DNA of 64,000 nt from JANXZS01 sp963797255 (GTDB lineage: Bacteria; Acidobacteriota; Terriglobia; Terriglobales; Acidobacteriaceae): assembly GCA_963797255.1 (NCBI GenBank), contig CAWCOV010000019.1, forward strand, positions 372,001-436,000, given 5' to 3'. Shown piece by piece: positions 37,515 to 48,647 of the stretch (position 1 is its first letter; each line of letters begins with the position of its first letter). Below the pieces are notes generated by a model. The model was given only the letters and a program-made list of their open reading frames with translations. It did no database searches and was not told the DNA's origin. Position numbers and translations under genes: made by a program.

Positions 37515-38577
37515 CTCCGTACTGCTTTTCTATCCAGCGCTTGTAGTCGCCGGACAGGATCTGTTCCGTCCATGGCCGGTTCGCAAGATACCATTCAACT
37601 GTTTTCCGCATGCCGGTTTCAAAAGTCTCACGGGGTTCCCAGCTCAGTTCCCGCGCGACTTTTCTGGCGTCAATGGCATAACGACGGTCGTGCCCAGGCC
37701 TGTCCTTGACGAACGTGATGAGCGAGCGATGTGTTCCTAATGCCGCGTTGGGATGGAGTTCGTCAAGCAGAGAACAAATCGTCTCGACGACCTCTAGATT
37801 CGCTTTCTCGTTGTTGCCGCCGATGTTGTAAGTCTCTCCCGGCCTGCCGTTTTTAAGCACAACACGGATCGCGTCACAGTGATCTTCGACAAAGAGCCAG
37901 TCGCGCACATTCTGCCCGTCGCCATAGATTGGCAGCGGCTTACCTGAAATAGCATTTTGAATAATCAGCGGAATCAATTTCTCAGGAAACTGGAACGGGC
38001 CATAGTTGTTCGAGCAGTTCGTCGTCAGCGTCTTCAGTCCGTAAGTATGGTGATAGGCGCGAACGAGATGGTCGGAACCCGCTTTCGACGCGGAGTAGGG
38101 GCTATTCGGCGAGTAGGGTGTTTCCTCCGTGAATGCCGGATCCTCCGGGTGCAGAGAACCGTAAACTTCATCCGTCGAAACGTGAAGAAACCGGAATCGA
38201 TCCTGCTCTTCCTTCCGAAGAGTCCGATGATATGCGAGACTCTCTTCAAGCAATGCAAATGTGCCGAACACATTTGTCTGGATAAATTCTTCCGGGCCGA
38301 GGATGGAGCGGTCCACGTGACTCTCAGCGGCAAAATGAACGATGGCGCGCGGCTCATACTTCGCAAAGATTGACTTCAGACAATCGCGATCGCAGATATC
38401 TCCGTGAATAAATGTGTGAAGCTTGTTGCCCTCAAGGTCCGCGAGGCTGCCCAGATTTCCCGCATACGTGAGCTTGTCAAGATTGATCAGCTCAGTTTTT
38501 TCTTCGGCTAGCCACTGGCGAACAAAGTTCGAACCAATGAATCCAGCACCGCCTGTAACAAGAATTGCGTCTCGCAT
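37504..38577 (-). CDS. rfbB: dTDP-glucose 4,6-dehydratase
   Basis: A 357-residue SDR enzyme, second step of dTDP-L-rhamnose synthesis. Seen: GGAGFIGSNFVRQW at the N-terminus, FAAESHVDRSI, the STDEVYGSL catalytic segment, and YSASKAGSDHLVRAYHHTYG with the YxxxK pair. It is the last gene of the operon rfbA-rfbC-rfbD-rfbB, about 20 bp after rfbD, and faces thrS. Confidence 0.96.
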   Translation of the reverse strand: MRDAILVTGGAGFIGSNFVRQWLAEEKTELINLDKLTYAGNLGSLADLEGNKLHTFIHGDICDRDCLKSIFAKYEPRAIVHFAAESHVDRSILGPEEFIQTNVFGTFALLEESLAYHRTLRKEEQDRFRFLHVSTDEVYGSLHPEDPAFTEETPYSPNSPYSASKAGSDHLVRAYHHTYGLKTLTTNCSNNYGPFQFPEKLIPLIIQNAISGKPLPIYGDGQNVRDWLFVEDHCDAIRVVLKNGRPGETYNIGGNNEKANLEVVETICSLLDELHPNAALGTHRSLITFVKDRPGHDRRYAIDARKVARELSWEPRETFETGMRKTVEWYLANRPWTEQILSGDYKRWIEKQYGAAK

Positions 38578-38597
38578 CTTTTGATCGTCCCAGCTTC

Positions 38598-39488
38598 CTA
38601 GATTTTGATTGCCTGCCGCGCTTCAACTTCTTGCAGCACTGAGGCTGTCGCGGTCTCCCAATCGCCCAGGCGAAATCCAAACGTCTGCTCGAACTTTGTA
38701 TTGTCGAGAACGGAGTTCATAGGACGGCGGGCTGGCGTTGGATAATCCTTCGTTAGGATTGGCAAAAGCCTTTCCAGTTTACGACTGGGCATGCTGTTTA
38801 CGATTGCCTGCGCGAATCCGAACCACGATGTAGTTCCCGCCGCAGTCATGTGATAAAGCCCCGCCGGGAATGCATCTCCCGTCACGCCGGCGTATTGGTG
38901 GACGAGGCGTGCTGTAGCACGAGCGATCTGCCCGGAACTGGTTGGCGATCCTATCTGGTCGGAGACGATTTTCAATTCCTCGCGCTCTTGCGCCAGCCTG
39001 CGAATTGTCAGCAGAAAGTTATTGCCATGCGGACCGTATACCCAGCTCGTCCGCAAATTCAAAAATCGACCGCCGGCTGCGGCTACAGCCTGTTCCCCTT
39101 CCAGCTTGCTCGCACCGTACATGTTCAGAGGAGCAGGTTGATCGGATTCAACGTAAGCACCCTGCTTCTCGCCGTTGAATACATAATCGGTGGAGTAATG
39201 GACGAACATCGCGTCGCGCTTTCGCGCCTCTTCGGCGAGCACTCCCGGCGCAGTACCGTTGATGGCGCGCGCAGCGTCAACCTTAGTTTCCGCATCATTA
39301 ACCGCGGTAAAAGCCGCTGGGTTGATGATCACGGAAGGATCGCTTTCAGCCACCAAACGCCTGATAGCATCTGGTGAAGCTAGGTCACATTCCTTGAGAT
39401 CAACAGCCGTTACTTCGCCCAGTTCGCGAAGAAGCGGAATGAGTTCGGTTCCAACCTGTCCTAAAGCGCCGGTCAGCAATATTCGCAT
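38598..39488 (-). CDS. rfbD: dTDP-4-dehydrorhamnose reductase
   Basis: About 296 residues of the RmlD family, which reduces dTDP-4-keto-L-rhamnose to dTDP-L-rhamnose. Seen: MRILLTGALGQVGTEL at the N-terminus, the STDYVFNGEKQGAYVESD motif, and YGASKLEGE. The frame extends upstream 31 codons, but MRILLTG at 39488 is the family start, eleven bases after rfbC ends. Confidence 0.95.
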   Translation of the reverse strand: MRILLTGALGQVGTELIPLLRELGEVTAVDLKECDLASPDAIRRLVAESDPSVIINPAAFTAVNDAETKVDAARAINGTAPGVLAEEARKRDAMFVHYSTDYVFNGEKQGAYVESDQPAPLNMYGASKLEGEQAVAAAGGRFLNLRTSWVYGPHGNNFLLTIRRLAQEREELKIVSDQIGSPTSSGQIARATARLVHQYAGVTGDAFPAGLYHMTAAGTTSWFGFAQAIVNSMPSRKLERLLPILTKDYPTPARRPMNSVLDNTKFEQTFGFRLGDWETATASVLQEVEARQAIKI

Positions 39489-39499
39489 AGAGCCCATCC

Positions 39500-40042
39500 T
39501 CAATCGAAAAGTGTTGCATCGCGCAACGAAAGTCCAGCTTTGTCCTTGGCGGAGATAATCGGTTCCACGTCGAGCGGCCACGTGATATTCAAATCGGGAT
39601 CGTTCCAGAGCAAAGATTTCTCGTAGCTGGGTGCATAGAAATCGCTAGCCTTATATAGAACCTCAGCGAATTCCGAAAGAACAACAAATCCGTGCGCGAA
39701 GCCTTCTGGAATCCATAGGAGCCGCTTGTTTTCAGCGGAAAGTTCCTCGCCTGCCCATTTACCGAATGTCGGTGAGTTGCGGCGTATATCTACTGCCACA
39801 TCCCAGATAGAACCCACCACCGCCCGAACCAGCTTGCCCTGTGTTTGCTGCAGTTGGTAATGAAGTCCTCGCAAGACTCCGCGCGAAGATCGGGAGTGGT
39901 TGTCCTGAACGAAGTTGCGATCCAACCCGAGATCGCTAAATACCTTCTTGTTGTAGCTTTCGAAAAAGAATCCTCGATCGTCACCAAAGACCTTAGGCTC
40001 AAACAACAGGACATCGGGAATTCCGGTCTTGACGACGTTCAT
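39500..40042 (-). CDS. rfbC: dTDP-4-dehydrorhamnose 3,5-epimerase
   Basis: A 180-residue cupin-fold epimerase. Seen: VFGDDRGFFFESYNKK, QDNHSRSSRGVLRGLHYQLQ with the catalytic His, and WIPEGFAHGFVVLSE. It overlaps the rfbA stop by four bases (ATGA), so the two are translationally coupled. Confidence 0.96.
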   Translation of the reverse strand: MNVVKTGIPDVLLFEPKVFGDDRGFFFESYNKKVFSDLGLDRNFVQDNHSRSSRGVLRGLHYQLQQTQGKLVRAVVGSIWDVAVDIRRNSPTFGKWAGEELSAENKRLLWIPEGFAHGFVVLSEFAEVLYKASDFYAPSYEKSLLWNDPDLNITWPLDVEPIISAKDKAGLSLRDATLFD

Positions 40043-40938
40043 CGGACCCCTATGTGCGAAGACAGCACCCGCTTCTCTTCCACGATGTGTAGCAAATATT
40101 TCCCGTAGCCGTTGTTTTTATTCTCGTCGGCAAGAGCGAGCAGTTGCGAGGTATCTATGTATCCAAGTCTCCAGGCAATTTCTTCCGGGCAGGCAATCTT
40201 TGTACCCTGTCTCTTTTCAACCGTCTGGATAAACATGGCGGCATCGAGTAGAGACTCGTGGGTTCCAGTGTCCAGCCAGGCGTATCCACGGCTCATCAGC
40301 TTGACATGCAACTTGCCCGCATCGAGATAAAGCCTGTTCAGATCCGTGATCTCCAACTCACCGCGTGCCGATGGACGAAGTGACTTCGCCATCCTCACGA
40401 CATCGCTGTCATAGAAATACAGTCCTGTCACCGCGAAGTTCGAGCGTGGCTCCCTGGGCTTTTCCTCCAGGCTGATTACATTGCCTTCCTGATCAAACTC
40501 CACTACGCCGTAACGCTGAGGATCGTTCACCATGTAGGCGAAAACTGTGGCGCCCTGCTCCTTTTCCACTGCGCTGCGAAGGAGTCCGGAAAAGTCGTGT
40601 CCATAGAAGATGTTGTCGCCGAGTACCAGTGCGGCGCGGCTGCCATCCAGGAATTCTTCGCCTATCAGAAATGCCTGCGCCAATCCATCCGGACTGGGTT
40701 GAACCGCATACTGAAGCTTGAGTCCCCATTGATTCCCGTTTCCAAGCAACTGCTCAAAACGAGGGGTATCCTGCGGCGTGGAGATCACCAATATTTCGCG
40801 AATGCCCGCAAGCATAAGAACGCTGAGCGGGTAATAAATCATCGGCTTGTCATAAACCGGAAGCAGCTGTTTCGAGACTGCTCGGGTGGCTGGATAAAGC
40901 CGTGTGCCGGAGCCGCCCGCGAGAATAATCCCCTTCAT
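40039..40938 (-). CDS. rfbA: Glucose-1-phosphate thymidylyltransferase
   Basis: A 299-residue RmlA, first enzyme of the dTDP-rhamnose pathway. Seen: LAGGSGTRLYPATRAVSKQL, YDKPMIYYPLSVLM, the LVLGDNIFYG motif and the EEKPREPRSNFAVTGLYFYD stretch. It heads the operon; the 524-bp gap upstream probably carries the promoter. Products feed cell-surface polysaccharide. Confidence 0.97.
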   Translation of the reverse strand: MKGIILAGGSGTRLYPATRAVSKQLLPVYDKPMIYYPLSVLMLAGIREILVISTPQDTPRFEQLLGNGNQWGLKLQYAVQPSPDGLAQAFLIGEEFLDGSRAALVLGDNIFYGHDFSGLLRSAVEKEQGATVFAYMVNDPQRYGVVEFDQEGNVISLEEKPREPRSNFAVTGLYFYDSDVVRMAKSLRPSARGELEITDLNRLYLDAGKLHVKLMSRGYAWLDTGTHESLLDAAMFIQTVEKRQGTKIACPEEIAWRLGYIDTSQLLALADENKNNGYGKYLLHIVEEKRVLSSHIGVR

Positions 40939-41462
40939 CGTCCTGAACCTGAAGTTAGAATTTTGATTCCCCCTCGCCTGCCGTATGCGCCAATCGATTG
41001 TATCGGGGAAGTCTCCGTCCCTGCGTTCAAAAGGAATTCAATAGGTTCGCAGAATCGTCCAGAGGCCAAGGTCAGAATACCATTTCATTCCCGCTCTGCC
41101 CCTGCCCGGGCTCAGAGCAAAGCGGTTAGCAGGAATCTGTGCGGGGCCTGCAAGGTGAATAGAAAGGGAAATCGCAACGTGCTGATTCTCCGTTGAGCAA
41201 TCTGCTGCCCAGCGATCCTGGCCGGGATGTGAACGTGAAGAGGAGTTTCCGCCGCACGGTCGATCATTCGGTGGAGCGCAGCACCATCCATCTTTACGAC
41301 GACGGCAAGGGCGAAGCGCTCTACTGTTAGATCTCATACCGCAAGCAACACCCATTGCAAGAGAATCATTCTGTCCGGCTCGGACACGACAGCGGTGACA
41401 AAAAACATATGCGTCCAAAAGATTGGGCGCGGCAAGCGAAACACCCCCTTTGGAGAGCTAGT
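40939..41462. other. Intergenic region between rfbA and the second Oar-type receptor
   Basis: A 524-bp gap between divergent genes. It should hold both promoters. A short open stretch at about 41156-41333 on the plus strand has no start or recognisable domain; a 10-bp palindrome lies at 40991-41000. No gene is called. Confidence 0.5.
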
Positions 41463-44400
41463 ATGCGCAAATTTGTTCTGTTCGTGTTCTGTTTGCTGAT
41501 CCCCGTCATGCCGATCCACTCGCAGACGAACTATGCGGTTCTGCGTGGATCCGTGCTCGATCCACAGGATCACCCTATTCCGGACGCTAAGCTGCGTCTC
41601 ACTGCGACGGCAACGGGAGCGACGCGCGAAATAACCGCGAATGCATCTGGAATATTTGAGGCCGATGGGCTGCTTCCGGGCGCCTATATCCTGCAGGTGG
41701 AAAGTCGCGGCTTTGCCTCTTCGAAGCGATCGCTGGAACTTGAAGTCGGTCAACAGGTCTCGATCGATGTGACGCTCTCCGTGGGTCCGGATACCCAGAC
41801 GGTCGTCGCGAACGATTCTGCGCCAATTTTGAAAACTTCAGACGTAAGCGTGGGAGAGGTGGTAGATCAGCGCTCTGTAGAACAGCTGCCTCTAAACGGC
41901 AGAATGCTGGTCGATCTGATGTTAAGTGTTCCGGGAGCGCACCTGAGTCATGGCGCGCAATCGGGAGATATGAACCCCCTGTACTGGCGGCCGGGTCAGC
42001 GGTCGGCGATCAGCGTAGGTGGCAACCGGCCCAATGCGAATTATTTTCTATTGGATGGCGCAACCAACACAGATCCGACATTCAACACGCAAAATTTGAG
42101 TGCGTCGCCAGATGCGGTGCAGGAGTTTCAGGTCCAGGTGGGCAGCTATTCAGCGGAGATGGGAGGCGCCGGCGGCGGCCAGGTCAACATCGTCACCCAA
42201 TCGGGCACCAGTCACTTGCATGGCACCGCCTACGAGTACCTGCGCAATGGCGCGCTGGACGCGCACTCATTTAACCAGATGGGTGGATCCAACCACCTCG
42301 TGCAAAACAACTTTGGTGGCGTCTGTCGGCGGACCTCTCTCGAAGAAGCACACTTTTTTCTTCGTAAACTATGAAGGCATGCGTCATGTGCAAGCTGACA
42401 GCATGACGGAAACAGTTCCGACTCCGGACGAGATTGCAGGCGACTTCAGTATGAGTGGGGTGACGATTTACGACCCCAACACGACGGTCAACAATCCCAA
42501 CTACAATCCAAGTCTTCCTGTCAGCGCGTCCAATCCGCAATTCACCCGACAGCCGTTTCCAGACAACAAGATCCCAGCCGACCGCATGAACCAGGCTTCC
42601 GTCACCATGCTGACGAAGTATGTGCCAGCCCCCAACTTGATGATGGGCATGGGCGCGGGCATGACGATGATGGGGCAGCCGACCGTGCCCGGCGCCGGAA
42701 ACGACTCCAACAACTACCTGGATGTTCTGAATGAGATCCACTACAACAACCAGGGAACCATTCGTGTAGACCAGGTGTTTAACCAGGGAAACACGGGATT
42801 CATTCGCTACAGTGCTGGTGGCGAAAACGGCTTTATGCCGCAGAATCTTCCGGGCTTTGGATTCTGGCACGACAATCTTGCGCAGCAAGGCATGGGAGCC
42901 TACACCCATGTGTTTACCCCGACCCTCCTCAACATGGCAACGGTCGCCGTGTCTCGTCTTTCTATGGATCACACCACGGAGAGTGCTAACAAAAACGACA
43001 TCGTGAGCGAGTTGGGCATTGCGGGCGTCGGATTCGGCGGTCCGGGTGCGTGGGGCGCACCGTACTTCAATGTGCAAGGCTACTCACCAATCGGCGACAG
43101 TTATGCCGCAACCCCCATGCATGCCTGGGACACGATTGTCGAAGGCCGCGACACGCTGAGTTGGCTGCGCGGACGCCATAGTCTTAAGTTCGGAGGCGCC
43201 TACCAGAAGTTCATCTGGCCGATGTGGGGCTTCTTTCAAAACAGGGGCTACTACCAATTCACAAACGGCTTCACTACGGATATCGGCGCGAACAATGGCA
43301 CCGGCTCGGCGCTCGCCAGCTTCCTGTTGGGTTTGCCCGCGGTTCGGCAGAGGCAGGCAGGAGTCCCGCAGATGAATCTCCGCCAGTGGTATGCGGATGG
43401 CTACGCGCAAGATACATATCGCATCGCACGGAACACGACCCTGGACTTTGGCCTTCGCTATGAATACATGAGTGCTCTTACAGACATTACGTATACCAAC
43501 AGCAATCTGACGTTCTCGTCGGAGGGTGTTCCTTCGGTGTTCATCGGCGGGCAGAATGGATTTCCAAAAGGCCTGATGTATCCCAACCGCGCGAACTTCG
43601 CGCCGAGATTGGGTATCGCGCAGAACTTTCCCAACCGTAATCTTGTATTGCGCGCCGCCTACGGAATGTTCTTCACTCCGGTGGATATGAACACGTGGTG
43701 CAATCAGCGCCACAACGTGCCCTACGTGTTTCCCGAGACGAATCAAAGCGACAACTTCACGCCGAGCATTAAGACGTTCAACTTCGCGCCCGCTGTGCTT
43801 GGCATAACGACGGTCAGCTTCACCGCAATGGAGACCCACCCCGATCCGCAATACATTCAGCAATGGAGCGCATCGCTGCAACAGGGTCTTGGCGCCAACA
43901 CCGTGTTCGAGATCGGATACCTGGGATCGAACGGATACAATCTGCAGCGCGCACACCTCATCAACAACGCACAGCCGGGACCCGGATTAATCCAGCCTCG
44001 TCGTCCATTCAAGAAGATGAGCTTTGTGCCCAACACTGTTCTGCCACCCGATATAACAGTAGCGAGCACTACGTTCGGTGTGAGCACCATTAATCTGCTG
44101 GAGAACTCCGCGCGCAGTTGGTACAACGCAGGCTACGTGAATGTGCGCAGAAGATATGCGAATGGGCTCAGCTTCCTGGGCAACTACACATGGTCCAAGA
44201 GCCTGTCGAATGCACCAGATTTCCGTTCACCCATGTTCGAGTCTTCGATTCCGCAAAACAATTCTGATCTGGATGCGGAAAAGGGACCGGCATGCGACGT
44301 GCGCCATCGGTTTGCAATGAGCACGGTCTACAATCCGCCAACGTGGTCTCGAAACGGTTTCACAAAGGTCATTACGCGGAATTGGCTGGGGTCAGCGGTT

Positions 44401-44832
44401 TACCAGTTGCAGAGCGGATTCCCGATGACAATCTCCGTCTTTGGAGACACTGCGAATGCCGGAACTGCGCTCGGTGAGAATCCAATTCGTGCCAACTACA
44501 CGGGCAAGCCAGTCTTCGGTCCCGGCACGCGTACTGCAAGCCGGTGGTTCAATCCTGCGGCCTTCAAGGCTCCACCTGCTTACACCTTCGGCAACACAGG
44601 ACGAAACATGGTTGCTGGGCCAAGCCTGAACTCGCTCGATCTGGGAATTGTGCGGTCCTTCTCACTTCGCGAGAATTTGAGGCTCGAAGCACGCGCCGAA
44701 TTCTTCAACGCCTTCAATCATACAAACCTGGGTACGCCCAATCGCTTTGTAAATACCGCGGGCTTTGGTTCGATCACTGAAGTCACCACGCCGGGGAGAG
44801 AAATTCAGTTGGGCGCGCGCATTTCGTTTTAA
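41463..44832 (+). CDS. Oar-type TonB-dependent receptor, one frameshift
   Basis: About 1,122 residues after correcting one extra base near 42315-42322. Signal peptide (VLFVFCLLIPVMPIHSQ), carboxypeptidase-like domain (LRGSVLDPQDHPIPDAKL), plug with LPLNGRMLVDLMLSVPG and GGNRPNANYFLLDGATN, then a large barrel with FLGNYTWSKSLSNAPDF and the C-terminal RLEARAEFFNAFNHTNLG, ending LGARISF. A GGAG lies seven bases upstream of ATG 41463. Across the break the protein pattern changes to SVGGPLSKKHTFFFVNYEG in the new frame. The receptor class is typical of Acidobacteriota; ligand unknown. Confidence 0.9.
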
Positions 44833-45111
44833 TGAGTGACAGACGATCCCGTTCGCAGCCTGCATTTCCACTTCGGCAGAGTTGCGCCAACTTCTATCAA
44901 ACTTGGCCGCGAGAGTTCTCCTGCCGTGATCAGGGCTCGTCACGCCATAAAGTCAATAGACTGAGCAAGGGATGACGAGTTGAGATAACTCCAGCGCTCG
45001 TCTTAGAGTCCAAGAGCATGGAACACGAGATCGACGGTGTCCGTTTTTCTTTCAAAGCAGAACGTTTTCCTCTAAAGTTAGTCGATCGCTCACAAAACGG
45101 AAAATCATCAC

Positions 45112-46398
45112 GTGGAATCAAAAACAGATCAGCAGGACAGGATCCAGCCATTCCCTTCTTCATCGGGACAGATGTTTCATGAGTACTTCACGCCCGGTAA
45201 AAGCTGGAGCTTCAAAAAGCATGACTTGCTGGATGCACGTGCCAGAAGGCTTTTCGAGAGCACCGCTCTAGGTTGCGCGCACGACGCTTATCCGTTCCAG
45301 ATTCCGCTTGAGTCCAAGTCCGGCCCTTTCGTACAGGCAGACGGGCACGAGATGCTCATGCTGTCTTCCTACGACTATCTGGGGTTAATCGGAGATCCCC
45401 GGGTCAATGAAGCAGCGGTTGACGCGGTAAATAAATATGGCACCGGTACCGGCGGCGCGCGCCTGCTCACCGGAACCCTTGACTTGCACCGGCAGTTGGA
45501 GCGCGATGTTGCTGAGTACAAAGGAACCGAAGAGGCAATCACTTTTAGCTCCGGATACCTGGCGAACATTGCGGTGATCACTTCGCTGCTTGGGCCCGCC
45601 GATCGCGTGATTGCGGATTCACTTTCTCATCGCAGCCTTCTCGATGCTTGCCGCATGGCCGGAGTGCAGATACAGCGCTTCCGCCACAACGATCCCGAAT
45701 CTCTGCGCCAGGAAATTCTGAACGGATCATCCGCCAATCGAACGCTCATCATTTCAGACGGTGTTTTTTCGATGGATGGCGACGTATGCATCCTGCCTGA
45801 GCTGATTGCGATCAAAAAAGAGTTCAATTGCTACCTGCTGATGGACGAATCCCACGCGTCCGGAGTACTAGGCCCCCGCGGCATTGGAACCGATGAACAT
45901 TTCGGAGTGCCAACATCCGACGTCGACATCTGGACCGGATCCTTGGCCAAATCGATTCCCTCCAACGGCGGCTTCGTTGCAGTTTCTCGGGAGCTTGCCA
46001 TCTTCCTGCAGCACGCATCTGCGCCCTTCATCTTCTCCGGATCGATTGCCGCGCCGGCGGTTGCTGCCGCGATCGAAGGTCTGGCAATCTTGAAGGCCGA
46101 ACCGGAACGCGTGACGCGCCTGAGGGAGAATGCTAACTTCCTTCGCAGCGGACTGCAGAGCCTTGGATATAACACCGGATTGTCAGAGACGCCAGTCATT
46201 CCAATTCTGCTTCCGGATGAGCGCGTGACAGCTTTGCTGGCGAGAAAGCTGCGGGATCACGGGGTCCTGGTCACACCGGTGATGTTCCCGGCGGTTCCCT
46301 ATGGGACGGCACGCCTGCGGCTTTGCGTTACCGCGGCACACACTCGTGAACATCTCGAGTTTGCCCTGGACGTCTTTCAAAAGATGCTCCCGGTCTAG
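45112..46398 (+). CDS. Alpha-oxoamine synthase (serine palmitoyltransferase/AONS-like PLP enzyme)
   Basis: A 428-residue fold-type I PLP enzyme. It should condense an acyl thioester with an amino acid, with loss of CO2. Seen: GTGTGGARLLTGTLDLHRQL (110-129), the FSSGYLAN loop (146-152), His173, LMDESHASGVLG with Asp245 and His248, and the PLP lysine 280 in SLAKSIPSNGG. Members include SPT (sphingoid bases), AONS (biotin), KBL and ALAS. The neighbours (SDR, ketosynthase, ACP) favour an SPT-like job using an ACP-bound acyl chain over biotin synthesis; no other bio gene is near. GTG start at 45112; ATG 45172 is possible. Confidence 0.82.
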   Translation: MESKTDQQDRIQPFPSSSGQMFHEYFTPGKSWSFKKHDLLDARARRLFESTALGCAHDAYPFQIPLESKSGPFVQADGHEMLMLSSYDYLGLIGDPRVNEAAVDAVNKYGTGTGGARLLTGTLDLHRQLERDVAEYKGTEEAITFSSGYLANIAVITSLLGPADRVIADSLSHRSLLDACRMAGVQIQRFRHNDPESLRQEILNGSSANRTLIISDGVFSMDGDVCILPELIAIKKEFNCYLLMDESHASGVLGPRGIGTDEHFGVPTSDVDIWTGSLAKSIPSNGGFVAVSRELAIFLQHASAPFIFSGSIAAPAVAAAIEGLAILKAEPERVTRLRENANFLRSGLQSLGYNTGLSETPVIPILLPDERVTALLARKLRDHGVLVTPVMFPAVPYGTARLRLCVTAAHTREHLEFALDVFQKMLPV

Positions 46399-46406
46399 AG
46401 CCGGGA

Positions 46407-47396
46407 ATGCCATCCTTTATAACTGGGGCAAGTGGATTTCTGGGCGGACGATTAGTCCAAGTCCTGTCCGCACGCGGGGAAGAGGTAATCATCCTCGCGC
46501 GTCAAAACGCTGATTTGAGCCATCTTTCCGGATTGCCCATCCGCATAGTTCGCGGCGATCTAGGTGATCCGGACTTTCTGCGAAACGCAACTCAAAACGC
46601 GAACAGAATTTACCATTGCGCGGCTTGTTCCACGGACTGGGCAAAGCTGGATACCTATCGCGAGGCCAACGTTGTAGGGACGCAGAACCTGCTGCTAGCT
46701 GCTCGCGATGCCCCTCGCCTCGAGCGTTTTATTCATATCAGCACCTGCGACGTGTACGGCTATCCACGCATTCCCTGCGACGAATCCCATCCAATGAACG
46801 ATGTCGGACTGCCGTATAACAGCACAAAGTGCCAGGCTGAGCGCGCAGTTTGGCAGGCGCATAGAGAATCGGCCCTGCCGATTGCGATTCTCCGTCCCAC
46901 AACAATTTACGGACCTCGCGGCAAAGCCTTTACTGTCGATATTGCCGAGCTTCTGCGCGACGGGTGGATGGCCTACATCGATTCCGGCAGAGCTCCGGGT
47001 GGATTTGCATATGTCGACAACGTCGTCGACGCCATCCTGCTGGCGGCAGAAAGCCCGAAGGCAATCGGCCAAGCCTTCAACGTGTCGGATGGAACCGGAG
47101 CAACCTGGGCCGAATATGCTACTCAATTTGCAAGCGCCCTAGGCTGCCGGCCTCCGCGAATCAACCTTCCATTCCATGTCGCGATGGCCATTGCCCGGGT
47201 AATGGAAGCGCCCTATGCCTACACCGGATTGAAAGGGCGTCCCCTCCTCACGAGGCATGCCGTCTATCTCCTCGGCGTCAATCAGGAGTTTCCCATCGAA
47301 AAGGCAAAACGATTGCTCGGCTTTGCTTCGAAAGTCGGCCTGAGTGAAGGCATTCAGCGGTCCGTGGAATGGCTAAACTCGCGGCAGAAGTGCTGA
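46407..47396 (+). CDS. NAD(P)-dependent epimerase/dehydratase (extended SDR)
   Basis: A 329-residue extended SDR. Seen: TGASGFLG (6-13), the ISTCDVYG segment, YNSTK (Tyr137, Lys141) and ILRPTTIYGPRG. The style is that of 3-beta-hydroxysteroid dehydrogenase-like and dihydroflavonol reductase-like enzymes. It starts eight bases after the oxoamine synthase stop, so the two are co-transcribed. The natural guess is reduction of the 3-keto group made by the synthase, as CerR-type reductases do in some bacterial sphingolipid clusters. That is inference. Confidence 0.85.
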   Translation: MPSFITGASGFLGGRLVQVLSARGEEVIILARQNADLSHLSGLPIRIVRGDLGDPDFLRNATQNANRIYHCAACSTDWAKLDTYREANVVGTQNLLLAARDAPRLERFIHISTCDVYGYPRIPCDESHPMNDVGLPYNSTKCQAERAVWQAHRESALPIAILRPTTIYGPRGKAFTVDIAELLRDGWMAYIDSGRAPGGFAYVDNVVDAILLAAESPKAIGQAFNVSDGTGATWAEYATQFASALGCRPPRINLPFHVAMAIARVMEAPYAYTGLKGRPLLTRHAVYLLGVNQEFPIEKAKRLLGFASKVGLSEGIQRSVEWLNSRQKC

Positions 47397-47422
47397 CGTA
47401 AATCCGCCGATAGTCGGCCACT

Positions 47423-48646
47423 TTAAGCGCCGGTATATGCTTTGAAGGCCAGCACCGCGTTGAGTCCCCCGAACGCAAAGGAGTTCGACAGGCACGCCTC
47501 CACCGCGATGTTCCGGCCTTCGTTCGGAATCACATCGAGATCGCAAGCCGGGTCGGGGCCGGTGAAGTTGATCGTTGGTGGAACGTAGCCGTACTTCAGT
47601 GCGAGGACAGACGCCACAGCCTCCAGCGCTCCGGCAGCCCCGAGCGTGTGCCCGTGCATCGATTTCGTCGAACTGATCGCAAGCTTGTCGGCATGCGGAC
47701 CGAAAGCTGATCGAATTGCTGCCGTTTCCGTCCGGTCATTCGCTTCCGTTGCTGTCCCGTGCGCATTGATATAACCGATTTGTTCCGGTGCAAGGCCGGC
47801 ATCGTTCATGGCGGCTTTGATTGCCCGTGCGCCTCCATCCGACAGAGGCTGGGTGATATGGCTGGCGTCAGAAGACATTCCAAATCCCGCTATTTCGGCA
47901 AGAGGCGTGGCGCCGCGTGCAAGCGCAGCATCCAGCGGCTCCAAGATCAATATGGCTCCGCCTTCTCCCAGAATCATTCCGTTTCGGTCGAGGGAAAAGG
48001 GCCTGCAGGTGTCCTTGCTGATCACACGCATGGCCTCCCATGCTTTCAGGCCGCCTATAAAAAACGGAGCTTCGCTGCCTCCGGCAATTGCCATGGGAGC
48101 AGCTCCGGATCGAACCATCCAGAACGCCTGCCCGATGGCATGCGCCGACGATGCACACGCTGTGGAGACCGTGTATGCGGGTCCCTGGATGCCATATTTC
48201 ATGGAAATGTGGCTGGCACCGGCATTGCTCATGCCAAGGGCGATGGTGAGTGGATGGACTCGCGTGCGGCCATGGTGAAATAGCTCCCAGTAGCCCGCCT
48301 CCTCTGAGCCTCTTCCACCCATGCAAGACCCGGTTACAACGGCGGATTTCTCCTTCAACTCGGGTGTCCATTCCACGCCGGACTGGGTCATCGCCTCGTG
48401 CGCGGCGGACATGGCAAACTGGGTGAATCGATCCATGAAGCCCAGTTCCTTCGGGTCGAACGTGAGTTCGGGATCATAGCCTCGCACCTGGGCGGCATTC
48501 TTGAAGCGAAGTACGCCATGCTCTTCATTGAGGCCATCCAATGTGCTGATTCCGCAGCGTCCACTGCGAAGGGAGGCGAGGAAGTCCTGCTGGTTCAGGC
48601 CCACGGCGCTGATCACACCGATGCCCGTGATCACAACACGTCGCAT
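47423..48646 (-). CDS. Beta-ketoacyl-ACP synthase (FabF/NodE-like)
   Basis: About 407 residues of the KAS II type. Catalytic residues: Cys164 in STACASSAHA, His296 in NAHGTATEAND, Lys328 and His333 in STKSMHGHTLGAAG. The frame opens 13 codons earlier, but MRRVVITG at 48646 is the usual start and lies one base after the ACP stop. A ketosynthase tied to its own ACP (as in the NodF/NodE pair) suggests a dedicated acyl chain distinct from bulk fatty acids. It converges on the oxoamine synthase/SDR pair with only 26 bp between. Confidence 0.9.
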   Translation of the reverse strand: MRRVVITGIGVISAVGLNQQDFLASLRSGRCGISTLDGLNEEHGVLRFKNAAQVRGYDPELTFDPKELGFMDRFTQFAMSAAHEAMTQSGVEWTPELKEKSAVVTGSCMGGRGSEEAGYWELFHHGRTRVHPLTIALGMSNAGASHISMKYGIQGPAYTVSTACASSAHAIGQAFWMVRSGAAPMAIAGGSEAPFFIGGLKAWEAMRVISKDTCRPFSLDRNGMILGEGGAILILEPLDAALARGATPLAEIAGFGMSSDASHITQPLSDGGARAIKAAMNDAGLAPEQIGYINAHGTATEANDRTETAAIRSAFGPHADKLAISSTKSMHGHTLGAAGALEAVASVLALKYGYVPPTINFTGPDPACDLDVIPNEGRNIAVEACLSNSFAFGGLNAVLAFKAYTGA

Positions 48647-48647
48647 A

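Noticed and set aside
41156..41333. Short open stretch possibly a gene remnant
   Set aside because: No start codon, no domain, and the sequence matches nothing I recognise.
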